From positions 186,001 to 250,000 of the forward strand of contig JBQMRZ010000024.1 in the NCBI GenBank assembly GCA_052174135.1: 64,000 bases of DNA, given 5' to 3'. The DNA comes from Arsenophonus sp052174135 (lineage in GTDB: Bacteria; Pseudomonadota; Gammaproteobacteria; Enterobacterales; Enterobacteriaceae). The notes under the pieces are model-generated. The model was not told the origin of the DNA. It made no database searches and saw only the letters and a list, made by a program, of their open reading frames with translations. Positions 10,167 to 20,690 of the stretch are shown here, piece by piece (the stretch's first letter is position 1; every line of letters begins with the position of its first letter). The position numbers and the translations under genes were made by a program.

Positions 10167-13100
10167 TATTTTCATATTATACTTTTTGTTTTTATGTTAG
10201 TCTAGTATTTATAAGAGATTTAATTTTTTAAAAAATTATTTTTGAAGTTAAGAATAAAATATAAATTAATTATAAAAATATATTCATAAACTTTAATTAT
10301 ATATAATATTTTATTATTATATTTGATAATTATAAATTATGTATGATATAACAAAAAAATAGTAGAATAATAGGAATAACTTATATTTATATATAAAATT
10401 TTCTTATATATAGTATAAAAGAAAATATTTAAATAATTAGAATTCTTAAAAAAGTAACTGTTACTTTAATTAAAATATCTAATATAGATGATTATTATTT
10501 TTATTAAATAATAATATTTAATTTTTAATACTTTTACGAAATTAATTAAATTATTATAATTTATATTAAAATAATTTATTTTATGAATATAAATAATAAA
10601 AATATAAAAAAGATATTTTATCAATAAATAGATAAATAAATAAATATTTAATAATAATTATTATGATAATATAATTATATAGAGAAAGTTAATAAATAAA
10701 TCAAAAATGTTATTATTAATTCTTTTAAAAAAAAGAACATCTTACCTATAGTAAGATTAATAAATTAATTTGTTATATTTTATATTATTTAAAAATTATT
10801 TAGTAATGCCATTCTTGTGAGAATATTTTTTATTATTATTTTTTAATTTAATAAGTATTAATCATGTTTATTTATATGATTATAATGAATTTATTATTTT
10901 TTCTATTATTAAAATGTGTTGTTTTATCATACAAATAATCATTATTGATATTTTAGTAATAAAAATAAGTTTTTATCTTTATAATTAATTAGTGATAGCT
11001 CTATTTTATATGATAGGCTATTTATCATATTATTTATTTTTACTATTTTTTATATTTTATGATATCTTTAATTTTACTCTGAATAGGTGATTTTATCTAT
11101 ATAAATTTATATTTATATGTAAGAAGTAAAATTATTTTATAGTTAATAATATATATTTTTTTTAATAATTAAGATTTAAGAAAAAAAAATTATTATTAAT
11201 ATAATAGCAAATAGATTATGTAGTAAAATTTTAAATATCTACAATATCTCTAATTCCGTAAAATAATCGAAAAAAAATATTAAATATTATTTCACTAAAA
11301 TAGTTAGTCAGAAATTTAATGATTTATCAAATTTTTATTAAAAACATTGTATTTATATTATAATAAATATTATTAATTTAAATATTTTTACAAATTTACA
11401 TATAAAATAAAATATATTGATAATAGATCTTACTTTTATTCTTATATAGCAAATAAAAATAAGTTAAGATTACTCGGACCTTTTAATAATATTAAAATAA
11501 TCTATATTATCACATAAAGTTAATTAACTAATATTTACAAATATTAGTTATTAATAATAGAAACTATTTAAGGAAAAATTATTAGTAATAAATAATAAAA
11601 AGTGATAATTTTAATTTATTGAATGGATAAAACAGTTAAATATTTATTTATAAAGATCAAAGTATGATTTTTTGTTAAAAAAAAATAGATTTATTATGTT
11701 AAATTAGTTATTACTATAAGTTAACTGTAATTTTAAATATTACTAAAATTATTATTCTAATAAGAAAAATAATGAATATGCTAATATTTTTTATAATTTT
11801 ATATAATTATAATAAATAAAAAGTATTAAGTTAAATTTAATTATATTTTATAAATAATATCGTTTGTATTAAATAATTTTGTGTATGCAATAGTAATAAA
11901 ATTTACAACTTATTTAGTAAACTTTTTTAAAGTTAAATTAGTAAATAATACTATTTAATAAATACTAAACTTTTATTAAATAGTTAAATTTTATTTGTTA
12001 ATTTAAATCGTTTTTAAATAATCACGTTATCTTTCATCACTATAAGTGTATATGAGTGTATATATTTTTATAGATATCACGTTACTAATTTATTTTTATT
12101 GTTATTTGTAGTAATCTTTGTTTAAAAATAAAGAGAAAAATTCTCTATTACTTCTCTATTATAATTTAAATAGATTTAATTTACTAAAAATAAAAAAATA
12201 GAACTAAAATATCTATGATTGTTTTTGTTAAAAAATATTTTATTTAGTAATATTTTATAAAAGATACTGTCTTATAGATACATTATTTATTGTAAATATA
12301 TATTTTATAATAAAAATTAGATTATAAAATAGTCTCTGATTTTTATAGATGCAAAATGATTAGTAGTAATCAAGTAATAAAATAAAAATAACTATATTAA
12401 TTAATAATATTTTTTAAAATACGTAGGTAGTATTTAAAGAATTAGCATATAAATATATAAATATTTTATTCATTTAAAAACAAAAAAAAAATCAAAGAAT
12501 TTTTGATAATAGATTAAGTTATTGATCTTATAAACATTTAATTTTATGAATAAATTTTAATTAATTTCATTAGATTACTTACAACGTATCTATTAAATCA
12601 ATTTTAATAAAAACAATAAAATATTATATGTTTTAATGTATTATTAGTTTTATTTAAAAAAACATAGTCGATTAAATAATAAATATATATCTCTGTAATT
12701 ATTTAATATTTTTATTATATTATTTATTATAAAAAATAAATTTTTTATTTGTTAAGTATATAAGAAATAAAATATTTTTATTTAACATTAAATTATAATT
12801 ACTAAATTTTACTTAATAGAATAAGTTTAAGTTTAATTTATTATTAAATAATTAAAATTATCAATAATTATTTATAGAAAATATTTTTTATGAAAATGAA
12901 TTAATTTATATAAATATATATAATTATTAAATTTTAAAATTTAATAATGCAATTTTAATTAAAAAATTTTTTAATATTTTTACATAACTATAGTTGTATT
13001 TATAAGCATTTGCTTACTACTATAGAAATATAATAATGATTCTGCTAAAAATAGCATTATATATAATAATTATATTCTTTATTATATTTATATTAATAAA

Positions 13101-13297
13101 ATTTAATATTTAATGTAAATTAATAAATTTAGTTATATTTATTGTAAATCTTATTTAAGAATTCTTATTAAAATTCAAAAATATAAATTTCAATAGTAAA
13201 AGATGAAATATTATCATTTAAAATATAAATCATTAAAATTAATAATTTAATTAAATATTATAAAATATTTTATTTTTTTATTATTTAAAATAATTTT
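10167..13297. other. 3.1-kb gene-free region
   Basis: Low-complexity AT DNA between tRNA-Ile2 and the DedA gene. I see no open frame with family resemblance, no tRNA-like T-arm and no long perfect palindrome. E. coli has several genes after ileX; none is traceable by eye. Confidence 0.65.
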
Positions 13298-13342
13298 ATT
13301 TATTATTATTGGATAAATAGTATTTATCCAATAATAATAAAT
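13298..13342. repeat. 45-bp palindrome overlapping the 3' end of the DedA gene
   Basis: Perfect 22-base arms (13298-13319 and 13321-13342) around one central base at 13320. The right arm contains the stop codon (13324-13326) and the last five codons (IIIG and part of the Phe) of the DedA-family gene. It probably forms the transcript's 3' hairpin. The overlap with the coding end, and the shorter length of the protein relative to its relatives, suggest the palindrome may have fixed the present stop. Confidence 0.7.
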
Positions 13343-13833
13343 GCGCTTTTAATAATTAAAATAAATACTGTTGCCCAAACAGCTGCTGATAGCAAAGATA
13401 TACTATATACTTTAATTTTATTAATTAGCAGTATACCAGCAGCTAATGGGATTATATACCTTAATACTGCAATAAAACGTGATGTAAATAAGACTTTCAT
13501 TTCTTGGTTTTTAAGTCTATTACTGGCGTTATCAACAATTAATTGATAACGATTAAAAAAAATAGTAAATAATTTTCTATTAGTTATTTGATTACCAAAA
13601 TAATAAGAAATTATTGAACCTATAGTTGCACCTAAAACAATAGCTATCCATATTAAGATAATATTTAGTTTTGGTAAACTAACAGTAATAGCGGTTAATA
13701 ATATAATGGATGCAGGAGGTAGAAAAGAGGATAAAACAATAGTTGATTTACTCATTGCTATGCTAAATAATATTATAAATAGCCATATTGGATGCAAGTT
13801 AATATCTAACCAAAAATTATTTAGATGCGTCAT
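13324..13833 (-). CDS. DedA-family membrane protein, YqjA/YghB-like
   Basis: A 169-residue integral membrane protein, about 50 shorter than E. coli YqjA or YghB (about 220), which support membrane potential, envelope function and possibly lipid flipping. Family marks: FLPPASIILL near 37, LGATIGSIISYYFG near 67-80, and SRFIAVLRYIIPLAAG near 118-133 matching E. coli GRFIAFVRTLLPTIAG, with both arginines kept. The two acidic residues considered essential in YqjA (Glu39, Asp51, from memory) align with Lys29 and Ala41. The C-terminal membrane segments are cut short at a palindrome. It may be a drifting but still used family member or an early pseudogene. E. coli yqjA lies in the same broad chromosomal arm as rpoD. 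Confidence 0.8.
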   Translation of the reverse strand: MTHLNNFWLDINLHPIWLFIILFSIAMSKSTIVLSSFLPPASIILLTAITVSLPKLNIILIWIAIVLGATIGSIISYYFGNQITNRKLFTIFFNRYQLIVDNASNRLKNQEMKVLFTSRFIAVLRYIIPLAAGILLINKIKVYSISLLSAAVWATVFILIIKSAFIIIG

Positions 13834-16008
13834 AAATTTTTCTATTTTATTAAATTATTCTCTCTCTAATTTATTCTCTATAAGAACGATAAAATATTAT
13901 AATATATTTATATTAATATGAAATAAAATGATTTAATTCATGATAAAAAATTTTTACTAAATTAATTAGATTAAATTTGGTAAAAAATGCTGAAAGTATG
14001 CTTATATTTATATTTAAAGTAACAAGATAATATATTTTATTTAAGTCTAAAGCTCACTCAAACAATAAGATTATAAAAAATTTTTTATTACTATATTAAA
14101 TAATTTATATAATATCTTTTATTTAACGCTATAATTATAATAGTAAAAAGATATATAAGAATCAATTCTTTTATTAACTTAATAACAGAATTGATATTTA
14201 TTAGTGATTGTCAATAATTAAAATAAGTTTTTATTTAATACATTAACATTAAATATTTAAAAATTTTAATCATATTAAATGTGTATAAATGATATATATT
14301 AAAAAATAATTGAAATTATAATAAAAAATTATTTCATCTTTAAGTTTTTACTTTAAAGTAACTTATTTTAATTTAAAGGGTATATGTTAAAAACATAAAA
14401 TATATTTTTACACAAATATCAAAATTATAATAATATTTTTATAAAAAATTTATTTATTTTATTTTACTATTTGCTTCAGCTAAAAGTTAAATTTACCCGA
14501 ATAAATTTACTGATAACTAGTAATTTTTTTATTAAGATGGTAAACTTAATAAGTAAATAATTTTTATTTTTTTGTAGAGAAATAATACTTATTACTTATA
14601 TATTATTTATATTTTTAATTCCATGTCAATTTTAAAACATAAATAATAAAAATATTATTAATTAATTTTAAAAAAAAATAACAATTTCATAGGAAAATTA
14701 TCTTTATAATATTTTATTTTATAATTAATATTTAGATTATCTCTAATATCACTAAATATAATAATTTAACTATACAAATACATATAAATTAAAAAAAATT
14801 TTTATATCTAATTTATGTTTAAAATAAAATTTATTTTTATAATTAAAAATTTAAAAAACTTTGACTATTAAGTAATATTTTATTAACATTAAAATATGAT
14901 ATTCTTAATCAGAAAATTAAAAAATAAATAAAAATAACAATTTTATTAAAAATTAAATAAATAATTAAACATAAAATCATTGATCTGAATTAAATATATC
15001 AATAAAATAAAAAAAATAAAATTACATAAAATTAAGATTTGTAGTTAATATTTAAATTAATAATAATGTTATTAACATTATTAATTTAATCTAAAATATA
15101 ATATTACTTTACAATTGTAAAGTAAGTAAAAATATAACAACTAATATCTATAAAAATTTTTAGTCATTTAATAATAAATGATTTTTTATTTAATCAATAT
15201 TATTTTAAACAAAAATACAATTCAATTGCATTCTATATAAATATAGATATAAATAATTATATTTACTTTAGATAAAATATAATTTGAATTAACATTCAAT
15301 TTAACTAAGTTTAATTGAATGTTAATTATGGTGTAATTAATAAAATATATTTTATTAATTTATCAATAAATATAACTATTAGTAAGTTTATAGTTAAATC
15401 ATTAAAAATGACAAATAACATAATTAAAATAATCATCAATAATAGAATGACTAAATAATTTACTATAATTAATTGTAATATTAATTACTAGCATAGTTTT
15501 CTGTAATTAAAGTAATATAGATATTATAATAAAAAATATAATATAATGATCAAAATTATACTAGGTAAGAATTTTTTTTTAATAAAAACATATAAATTTA
15601 ATGTTGTTTTGACGATCCTAATAATTAGAGATAACATTATTAATTAAATATTTATTTATACAAGTAATTAATAATACTAAAATATGTTATATTTTAGTAT
15701 TATTATAAAAAATTCTAAGGAATAGATAAGGTAATTTAAATGAGATTTTCATTATAGAAATCATGCTTAATAGGTGTATAATAATAAAAAATAATAACTT
15801 AGAATATCGTTATTTTTTTTAGTTTTAAAATTAACAAAACAATAAAAAATATTTTTTTAATTAAAATATTATAAAAATACAGAGAAAAATAAAATAAGTT
15901 ATTATATTAATAATAATATTTATTATTTAAATAATAAATATTATTATTACTTAAAAAAAAATATTTAAACCTTAAAATAAATTAAATATTAATATTAAAT
16001 ATAATAAT
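13834..16008. other. 2.2-kb gene-free region with palindromes
   Basis: No gene is recognised. dcuA would be expected downstream of aspA by E. coli synteny, but I find no trace. It contains the perfect 22-bp palindrome TTACTTTACA/ATTGTAAAGTAA split at its centre (15104-15125), an inverted repeat with 15-bp arms at 15287-15301/15313-15327, and the longer palindrome listed separately at 15908-15949. Confidence 0.6.
15908..15949. terminator. 42-bp perfect palindrome downstream of aspA
   Basis: Two 21-base arms with no spacer, made almost only of TAA/ATT steps, lie 60 bases after the aspA stop on the strand transcribed leftward. It is a likely 3' hairpin for the aspA transcript. Because it is pure AT with simple periodicity, it could also be a slippage-grown repeat. 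Confidence 0.55.
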
Positions 16009-17433
16009 TTAATTATCAAAATATTTTGCCTTATATTGTGGATTTTTTAGGTTTTCAACAGATAAAATATCTTCTAATTGTTCCTTAGTTAATAAACCTC
16101 GTTCTAATACTACTTCTTTAACATTCTTACCTGTTTCAGCGCATATTTTTCCAACAATATCACCATTGTGATGACCAATAAATGGATTAAGATAAGTAAC
16201 AATCCCAATAGAATTAAAAACATATTTTTCGCAGATTTCCTTATTAATTGTAATACCTCTGATACATTTTTCTAATAAATTACGGCATGAATTATTCATT
16301 AATGAAATTGATTCAAAAATTGCTTGACCAATTGCGGGTTCCATTACATTTAGTTGTAATTGTCCTGCTTCTGCAGCAATAGTAACACAGGTATCATTAC
16401 CAATAACTTTAAAACAAGCTTGATTAACAACTTCAGGAATAACAGGGTTAATTTTAGCAGGCATAATGGATGAACCTGCTTGTAGTTCAGGTAAATTTAT
16501 TTCTTTTAAACCAGCACGAGGCCCTGAAGAAAGAAGACGAAGATCATTGCAAATTTTAGATAACTTAACAGCTAAACGCTTTAATCCAGAATGTACTGTA
16601 ATATAAGCACCACAATCGGAAGTTGCTTCAATCAAATCTTCTGCAGGAATACAAGGTAATTCAGTTACTTCAGATAATTTTTTTACCACTAATTCTTGAT
16701 AACCAGCAGCCGTATTAATTTTAGTTCCAATTGCGGTTGCACCAAGATTGACTTCAAGTAATAATTCACTAACGCGATATAAATTTTTTATTTCTTCTTT
16801 TAATAAAGTTGCAAATGCTTTAAATTCTTGTCCTACTGTCATAGGAACGGCATCTTGTAATTGAGTTCGACCCATTTTTAGAATATCTTTGAATTGTTTG
16901 GCTTTCTCTTCAAATCCTTCTTGAAGTAAAGTAATTGATTTAATTAAATTAGTAATAGAATTATAAACTGCAATTCGAAACCCAGTTGGATAAGCATCGT
17001 TAGTTGATTGACTTTTATTTAAATGGTCATTGGGATTTAAATATTGATACTCACCTTTTTTATGTCCCATTAATTCAATACCAATATTAGCTAAAACTTC
17101 ATTAATATTCATATTTAAAGATGTACCAGCTCCACCTTGAAAAATATCTATTGGAAATTGATCCATACACTTTCCATTATTTAAAATTTCATTACAAGCG
17201 TTAATAATTGCATCCCCTTGTTTTTCTGAAATAGTTTTTAATTCTTTATTTGCCATTGCTGCTGCTTTTTTTACCATTACCATTCCACGAATAAATTCTG
17301 GTACATGATTAATAGTTCGGTCACTAATATAAAAATTCTCGATTGCCCGTAATGTATGTATGCCATAATAAACATCAGCAGGTACATCTCGTTTACCTAA
17401 TAAGTCTTCTTCAGAGCGAATATTTTTCGACAT
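16009..17433 (-). CDS. aspA: Aspartate ammonia-lyase (aspartase)
   Basis: Reversibly splits L-aspartate into fumarate and ammonia. The 474 residues (E. coli 478) are highly similar throughout: EEDLLGKRDVPADVYYGIHT at the start, QSTNDAYPTGFRIAVY near 140-155 in the substrate site, and the superfamily signature SSIMPAKINPVIPEVVNQ near 320 carrying the flexible catalytic loop. An AGAAGG ribosome site precedes the ATG. It sits, as in E. coli, divergent from the fxsA-groESL block. Retention in so small a gene set suggests that aspartate deamination or fumarate supply matters to the cell. Confidence 0.97.
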   Translation of the reverse strand: MSKNIRSEEDLLGKRDVPADVYYGIHTLRAIENFYISDRTINHVPEFIRGMVMVKKAAAMANKELKTISEKQGDAIINACNEILNNGKCMDQFPIDIFQGGAGTSLNMNINEVLANIGIELMGHKKGEYQYLNPNDHLNKSQSTNDAYPTGFRIAVYNSITNLIKSITLLQEGFEEKAKQFKDILKMGRTQLQDAVPMTVGQEFKAFATLLKEEIKNLYRVSELLLEVNLGATAIGTKINTAAGYQELVVKKLSEVTELPCIPAEDLIEATSDCGAYITVHSGLKRLAVKLSKICNDLRLLSSGPRAGLKEINLPELQAGSSIMPAKINPVIPEVVNQACFKVIGNDTCVTIAAEAGQLQLNVMEPAIGQAIFESISLMNNSCRNLLEKCIRGITINKEICEKYVFNSIGIVTYLNPFIGHHNGDIVGKICAETGKNVKEVVLERGLLTKEQLEDILSVENLKNPQYKAKYFDN

Positions 17434-17839
17434 AAAAACCTTCTTAAAATTAAATAGCGATTTATTAAATAAACATATATAATTTAATAGTAAAAATATT
17501 TATTTTAAATTTTAATTTAAATTAACAATAAATATTTTAATTATAATTATATTTATAATTATATTATATTTTATAATATAATTGATATTGTCATAAATTT
17601 AAAATATGATATATATCATAACGAATTAACATAATATATTTGATTATATTTGTGTAACAAAATTATAAAAATATTTTTTAAAAAAAAAACACAATAAATA
17701 CGTATTATCCAAGTATTATATTAGTTTAAAATTAATCTTTTATATTATTCTTTTAAATATAATCTTCATTTACTAAATTAAGCGAATATTGTATTATTTA
17801 ATAGTTATTAAGAAAATTTTATTTATTGTTTTTATTCAT
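17434..17839. other. Upstream spacer of aspA
   Basis: Non-coding except for the candidate operator above. It should contain the aspA promoter; no single -10/-35 pair stands out from the AT background. Confidence 0.5.
17605..17620. promoter_or_regulatory. FNR/CRP-like palindrome upstream of aspA
   Basis: TATGATATATATCATA is a perfect 16-bp palindrome about 170 bases before aspA. Its core TGAT-N4-ATCA matches the inner part of the FNR consensus TTGAT-N4-ATCAA. E. coli aspA is known to respond to FNR and CRP. In DNA this AT-rich such a word can arise by chance, and no fnr or crp gene is visible here. Confidence 0.3.
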
Positions 17840-17990
17840 ATTTTTATGTTTTTTAAATTTACATAAAATTTCTATTTTTAAAGTTTTTAAGGTTAAAGAT
17901 ATTTAAACTATATTGTTAGGAATTTTAATTTTATGTTTTAAAGTTTTTTTAATAAAAAATCAAAAGATTAAAATTTATTGTTAATACAGT
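17840..17990 (+). pseudogene. fxsA: Eroded fxsA remnant
   Basis: E. coli has fxsA, a small inner-membrane protein gene, between aspA and groES in this orientation. Here the frame starting at 17844 reads FLNLHKISIF (E. coli FLYVYIEISIF), then KVKDI-stop-TILLG (QVAHVLGVLLT), then VFLIKNQKIKIY (MSLVRNQGFKNF). The segments lie in one frame and in order, with spacing close to the intact gene, an in-frame TAA replacing a leucine codon, and small indels. No start or C-terminal part is recognisable. The alignment was made by eye from remembered E. coli sequence. Confidence 0.55.
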
Positions 17991-18292
17991 GGAAAATAAT
18001 TAATTTATAAAATCTAATAAATAAATAATTAGAAACTTAGTTCTAAAGTAATTATTGATTTTTTTTGTTAATTTTAATCTGTTTTTAGTTATTTTTTTTT
18101 AAGTTTATTCCCATTATTTTCTTAATCTAAAAATCTAATGACTATAGAGTTTATATAACATATTTTTATCCATTAAAACAATTGACAATATTAAATATAA
18201 ATATAAATTTTATGAAAAATAAAATTTTAATTAAATTATTGAAATTTTATTTTTTAAAGTAAAAGGAAAAAATGATTTTTTTTGCATACCCA

Positions 18293-18320
18293 CTTGAATT
18301 CATTTTAATTGTCCCCACCT
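18293..18320 (+). promoter_or_regulatory. Sigma-32 heat-shock promoter of groESL
   Basis: A -35 CTTGAAT (18293-18299) and a -10 CCCCACCT (18313-18320) are separated by 13 bases, matching the sigma-32 pattern CTTGAAA / CCCCATNT. The C-rich block is conspicuous in this AT-rich DNA. The leader to groES is about 90 bases. A second CTTGAAA at 18322 has no matching -10. Confidence 0.85.
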
Positions 18321-18413
18321 ACTTGAAAAGGGTACTAATCTATAATAAGGATTATTAGTATCATTCTTATTTACCTTAACATTATATAAATTTTATTTAT
18401 AGGAGATCTATTA

Positions 18414-18707
18414 ATGAAGATTCGTCCATTGCATGATCGAATTATCATCAATCGCGAAAAAGTTGAAGCTAAATCTACAGGTGGCATTGTTCTAACAGGT
18501 TCTGCTGCTGGTAAATCAACTCGAGGAAAAGTATTAGCTGTTGGTAACGGCCGAATTTTAGATAATGGTGAAAACAAACCATTAGATGTTAAAGTTGGAG
18601 ATACTGTTATTTTTAACGATGGTTATGGCGTGAAGACAGAAAAGATCGATAATGATGAAGTACTGATTATGTCAGAAAGTGATATTCTGGCAGTTATTGA
18701 AAAATAA
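18414..18707 (+). CDS. groES: Co-chaperonin GroES
   Basis: Heptameric lid of the GroEL folding chamber. The 97 residues match E. coli from MKIRPLHDRIIINREKVEAK onward, including the mobile loop STGGIVLTGSAAGKS (about 21-35) that contacts GroEL, the roof-loop region NGRILDNGE near 45-53, and the end DILAVIEK. A strong AGGAGA ribosome site precedes the ATG. It forms an operon with groEL, 47 bases downstream. Confidence 0.98.
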   Translation: MKIRPLHDRIIINREKVEAKSTGGIVLTGSAAGKSTRGKVLAVGNGRILDNGENKPLDVKVGDTVIFNDGYGVKTEKIDNDEVLIMSESDILAVIEK

Positions 18708-18754
18708 CTTCTTACTTAGATTTTCTGAATGAAATAATTTAAAGGAAAGAAACA

Positions 18755-20398
18755 ATGGCAGCTAAAGATGTAAAATTTGGTAGTGACGCACGTGCAAAAA
18801 TGCTTCGTGGAGTAAGTATTCTTGCTGATGCCGTTAAAGTTACTTTGGGTCCAAAGGGACGTAATGTAGTTCTAGATAAATCTTTTGGTGCACCTTCGAT
18901 CACTAAAGATGGTGTATCTGTTGCTCGTGAAATTGAATTAGAAGATAAATTCGAGAACATGGGTGCACAAATGGTTAAAGAAGTTGCTTCTAAAGCCAAT
19001 GATGCAGCAGGTGACGGCACAACGACTGCAACAGTATTTGCTCAATCTATTGTAAGCGAGGGTTTAAAAGCAGTTGCTGCCGGCATGAATCCGATGGATT
19101 TAAAACGTGGTATTGATAAAGCAGTTTCTGCAGCAGTTGAAGAATTAAAAAAATTATCTAAACCTTGTGCTGATAATAAAGCAATTGAACAAGTTGGTAC
19201 AATTTCCGCTAACTCTGACCAAATAGTTGGTAAGTTAATTGCTAAAGCAATGAAAGAAGTTGGCAAAGAAGGCGTTATTACTGTTGAAGAGGGTTCTGGT
19301 TTAGAAGACGAATTAGCGGTTGTTGAAGGCATGCAATTTGATCGTGGTTATTTATCCCCTTATTTCATCAATAAACAGGATACTGGTTCTACAGAATTAG
19401 AAAATTCATATATCCTATTGATAGATAAGAAAGTTTCTAATATTCGTGAATTATTACCTATATTAGAAATTGTTGCTAAAGCAGGTAAACCACTCTTGAT
19501 TATCGCTGAAGATGTCGAAGGTGAAGCTCTTGCAACGTTGGTAGTAAATAATTTACGCGGTATTGTAAAAGTTGCTGCAGTAAAAGCACCAGGTTTTGGC
19601 GATCGTCGTAAAGCTATGTTACAGGATATTGCTGTTCTAACCAATGGTACTGTTATTTCTGAAGAAATTGGTATGGAATTGGAGAAAGCAATGCTAGAAC
19701 ATTTAGGTCAAGCAAAGCGCATTGTTATTAATAAAGATACTACTACTATTATTGATGGTTTTGGTACAAAAATTGCAATTGATAGTCGTGCTAAACAAAT
19801 AGCACAACAACGTGATGAAGCAACCTCAGATTACGATCGGGAGAAATTACAAGAACGTATTGCTAAATTAGCAGGCGGTGTTGCTGTAATTAAAGTTGGC
19901 GCTGCGACTGAAGTTGCTATGAAAGAAAAACGTGCTCGTGTTGATGATGCATTACATGCAACTCGTGCAGCAGTAGAAGAAGGTGTTGTTGCAGGTGGTG
20001 GTGTCGCTTTAGTTCGCGTTGCATCTGCATTAGATCAATTAAAAGGCGACAATGAAGACCAAACAGTTGGTATTCGTATCGCATTACGTGCGATGGAATC
20101 ACCTATGCGTCAAATTGTTGAGAATGCTGGAGAAGAATCAGCTGTTGTTGTTAATAATGTTAAACAAGGCAAAGATAACTATGGGTACAATGCTTCAACG
20201 GAAGTTTACGGAGATATGATCGATATGGGAATCCTTGACCCAACTAAGGTTACTCGATCTGCTTTACAGTTTGCAGCATCAATAGCTGGCCTTATGATTA
20301 CAACTGAAGCTATGGTAACTGATTTACCAAAAGAAGATAAAGCTGATTTAAGTTCTGCCGGTATGGGCGGTATGGGCGGTATGGGCGGTATGATGTAA
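18755..20398 (+). CDS. groEL: Chaperonin GroEL
   Basis: 60-kDa chaperonin forming the double-ring folding chamber, typically hugely expressed in insect symbionts. The 547 residues (E. coli 548) include the ATP-site motifs TLGPKGRNVVLDK near 30 and GDGTTTATV near 85, the apical substrate-binding domain (about 190-375), the catalytic aspartate in NYGYNASTEVYGDMIDMG, and the C-terminal tail of GGM repeats. An AAAGGAA ribosome site precedes the ATG. Codon use is more balanced than in neighbouring genes. It ends in an unusually long hairpin. Confidence 0.98.
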   Translation: MAAKDVKFGSDARAKMLRGVSILADAVKVTLGPKGRNVVLDKSFGAPSITKDGVSVAREIELEDKFENMGAQMVKEVASKANDAAGDGTTTATVFAQSIVSEGLKAVAAGMNPMDLKRGIDKAVSAAVEELKKLSKPCADNKAIEQVGTISANSDQIVGKLIAKAMKEVGKEGVITVEEGSGLEDELAVVEGMQFDRGYLSPYFINKQDTGSTELENSYILLIDKKVSNIRELLPILEIVAKAGKPLLIIAEDVEGEALATLVVNNLRGIVKVAAVKAPGFGDRRKAMLQDIAVLTNGTVISEEIGMELEKAMLEHLGQAKRIVINKDTTTIIDGFGTKIAIDSRAKQIAQQRDEATSDYDREKLQERIAKLAGGVAVIKVGAATEVAMKEKRARVDDALHATRAAVEEGVVAGGGVALVRVASALDQLKGDNEDQTVGIRIALRAMESPMRQIVENAGEESAVVVNNVKQGKDNYGYNASTEVYGDMIDMGILDPTKVTRSALQFAASIAGLMITTEAMVTDLPKEDKADLSSAGMGGMGGMGGMM

Positions 20399-20411
20399 GG
20401 TATTAATATCC

Positions 20412-20502
20412 TAATATCATTTTATTACCATAAAAACAATAAAACCCGAATTTTATTTTTAATTTAGGGTTTTATTGTTTTTATGGTAATAAAATGATAT
20501 TA
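20412..20502 (+). terminator. groESL terminator: 36-bp perfect stem
   Basis: Arms 20412-20447 and 20467-20502 are perfectly complementary over 36 bases around a 19-base loop, starting 14 bases after the groEL stop. The top of the stem is CCC/GGG flanked by A- and T-tracts (AAAACCC...GGGTTTT), the classic intrinsic terminator core; the rest extends the stem far beyond the 7-12 bp usual for terminators. It probably also protects the groESL mRNA 3' end. Confidence 0.85.
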
Positions 20503-20690
20503 TTTTTAATAAAATTCTTCTAATAAAAAGAAATATTTTTATAATAAAATAGAATGATAAAGGTTATTTTCGATTTTATTTCTATTAATAATAAAATACA
20601 TAGATAAATTTATTAATATCTATAATAGATACCAAAGATAATTGATAATGATATCAAATCATATATTTAAATATTTAGCTAAAAATTTGA

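Noticed and set aside
18323..18346. Sigma-70 promoter TTGAAA / TATAAT before groES
   Set aside because: The spacing between the two hexamers is only 12 bases, too short for sigma-70, although the TATAAT alone could be used with another -35.
18371..19644. Several 68-96-residue frames antisense to groES and groEL
   Set aside because: They exist because high-expression codon use leaves few stops on the opposite strand; none has a recognisable start signal or family.
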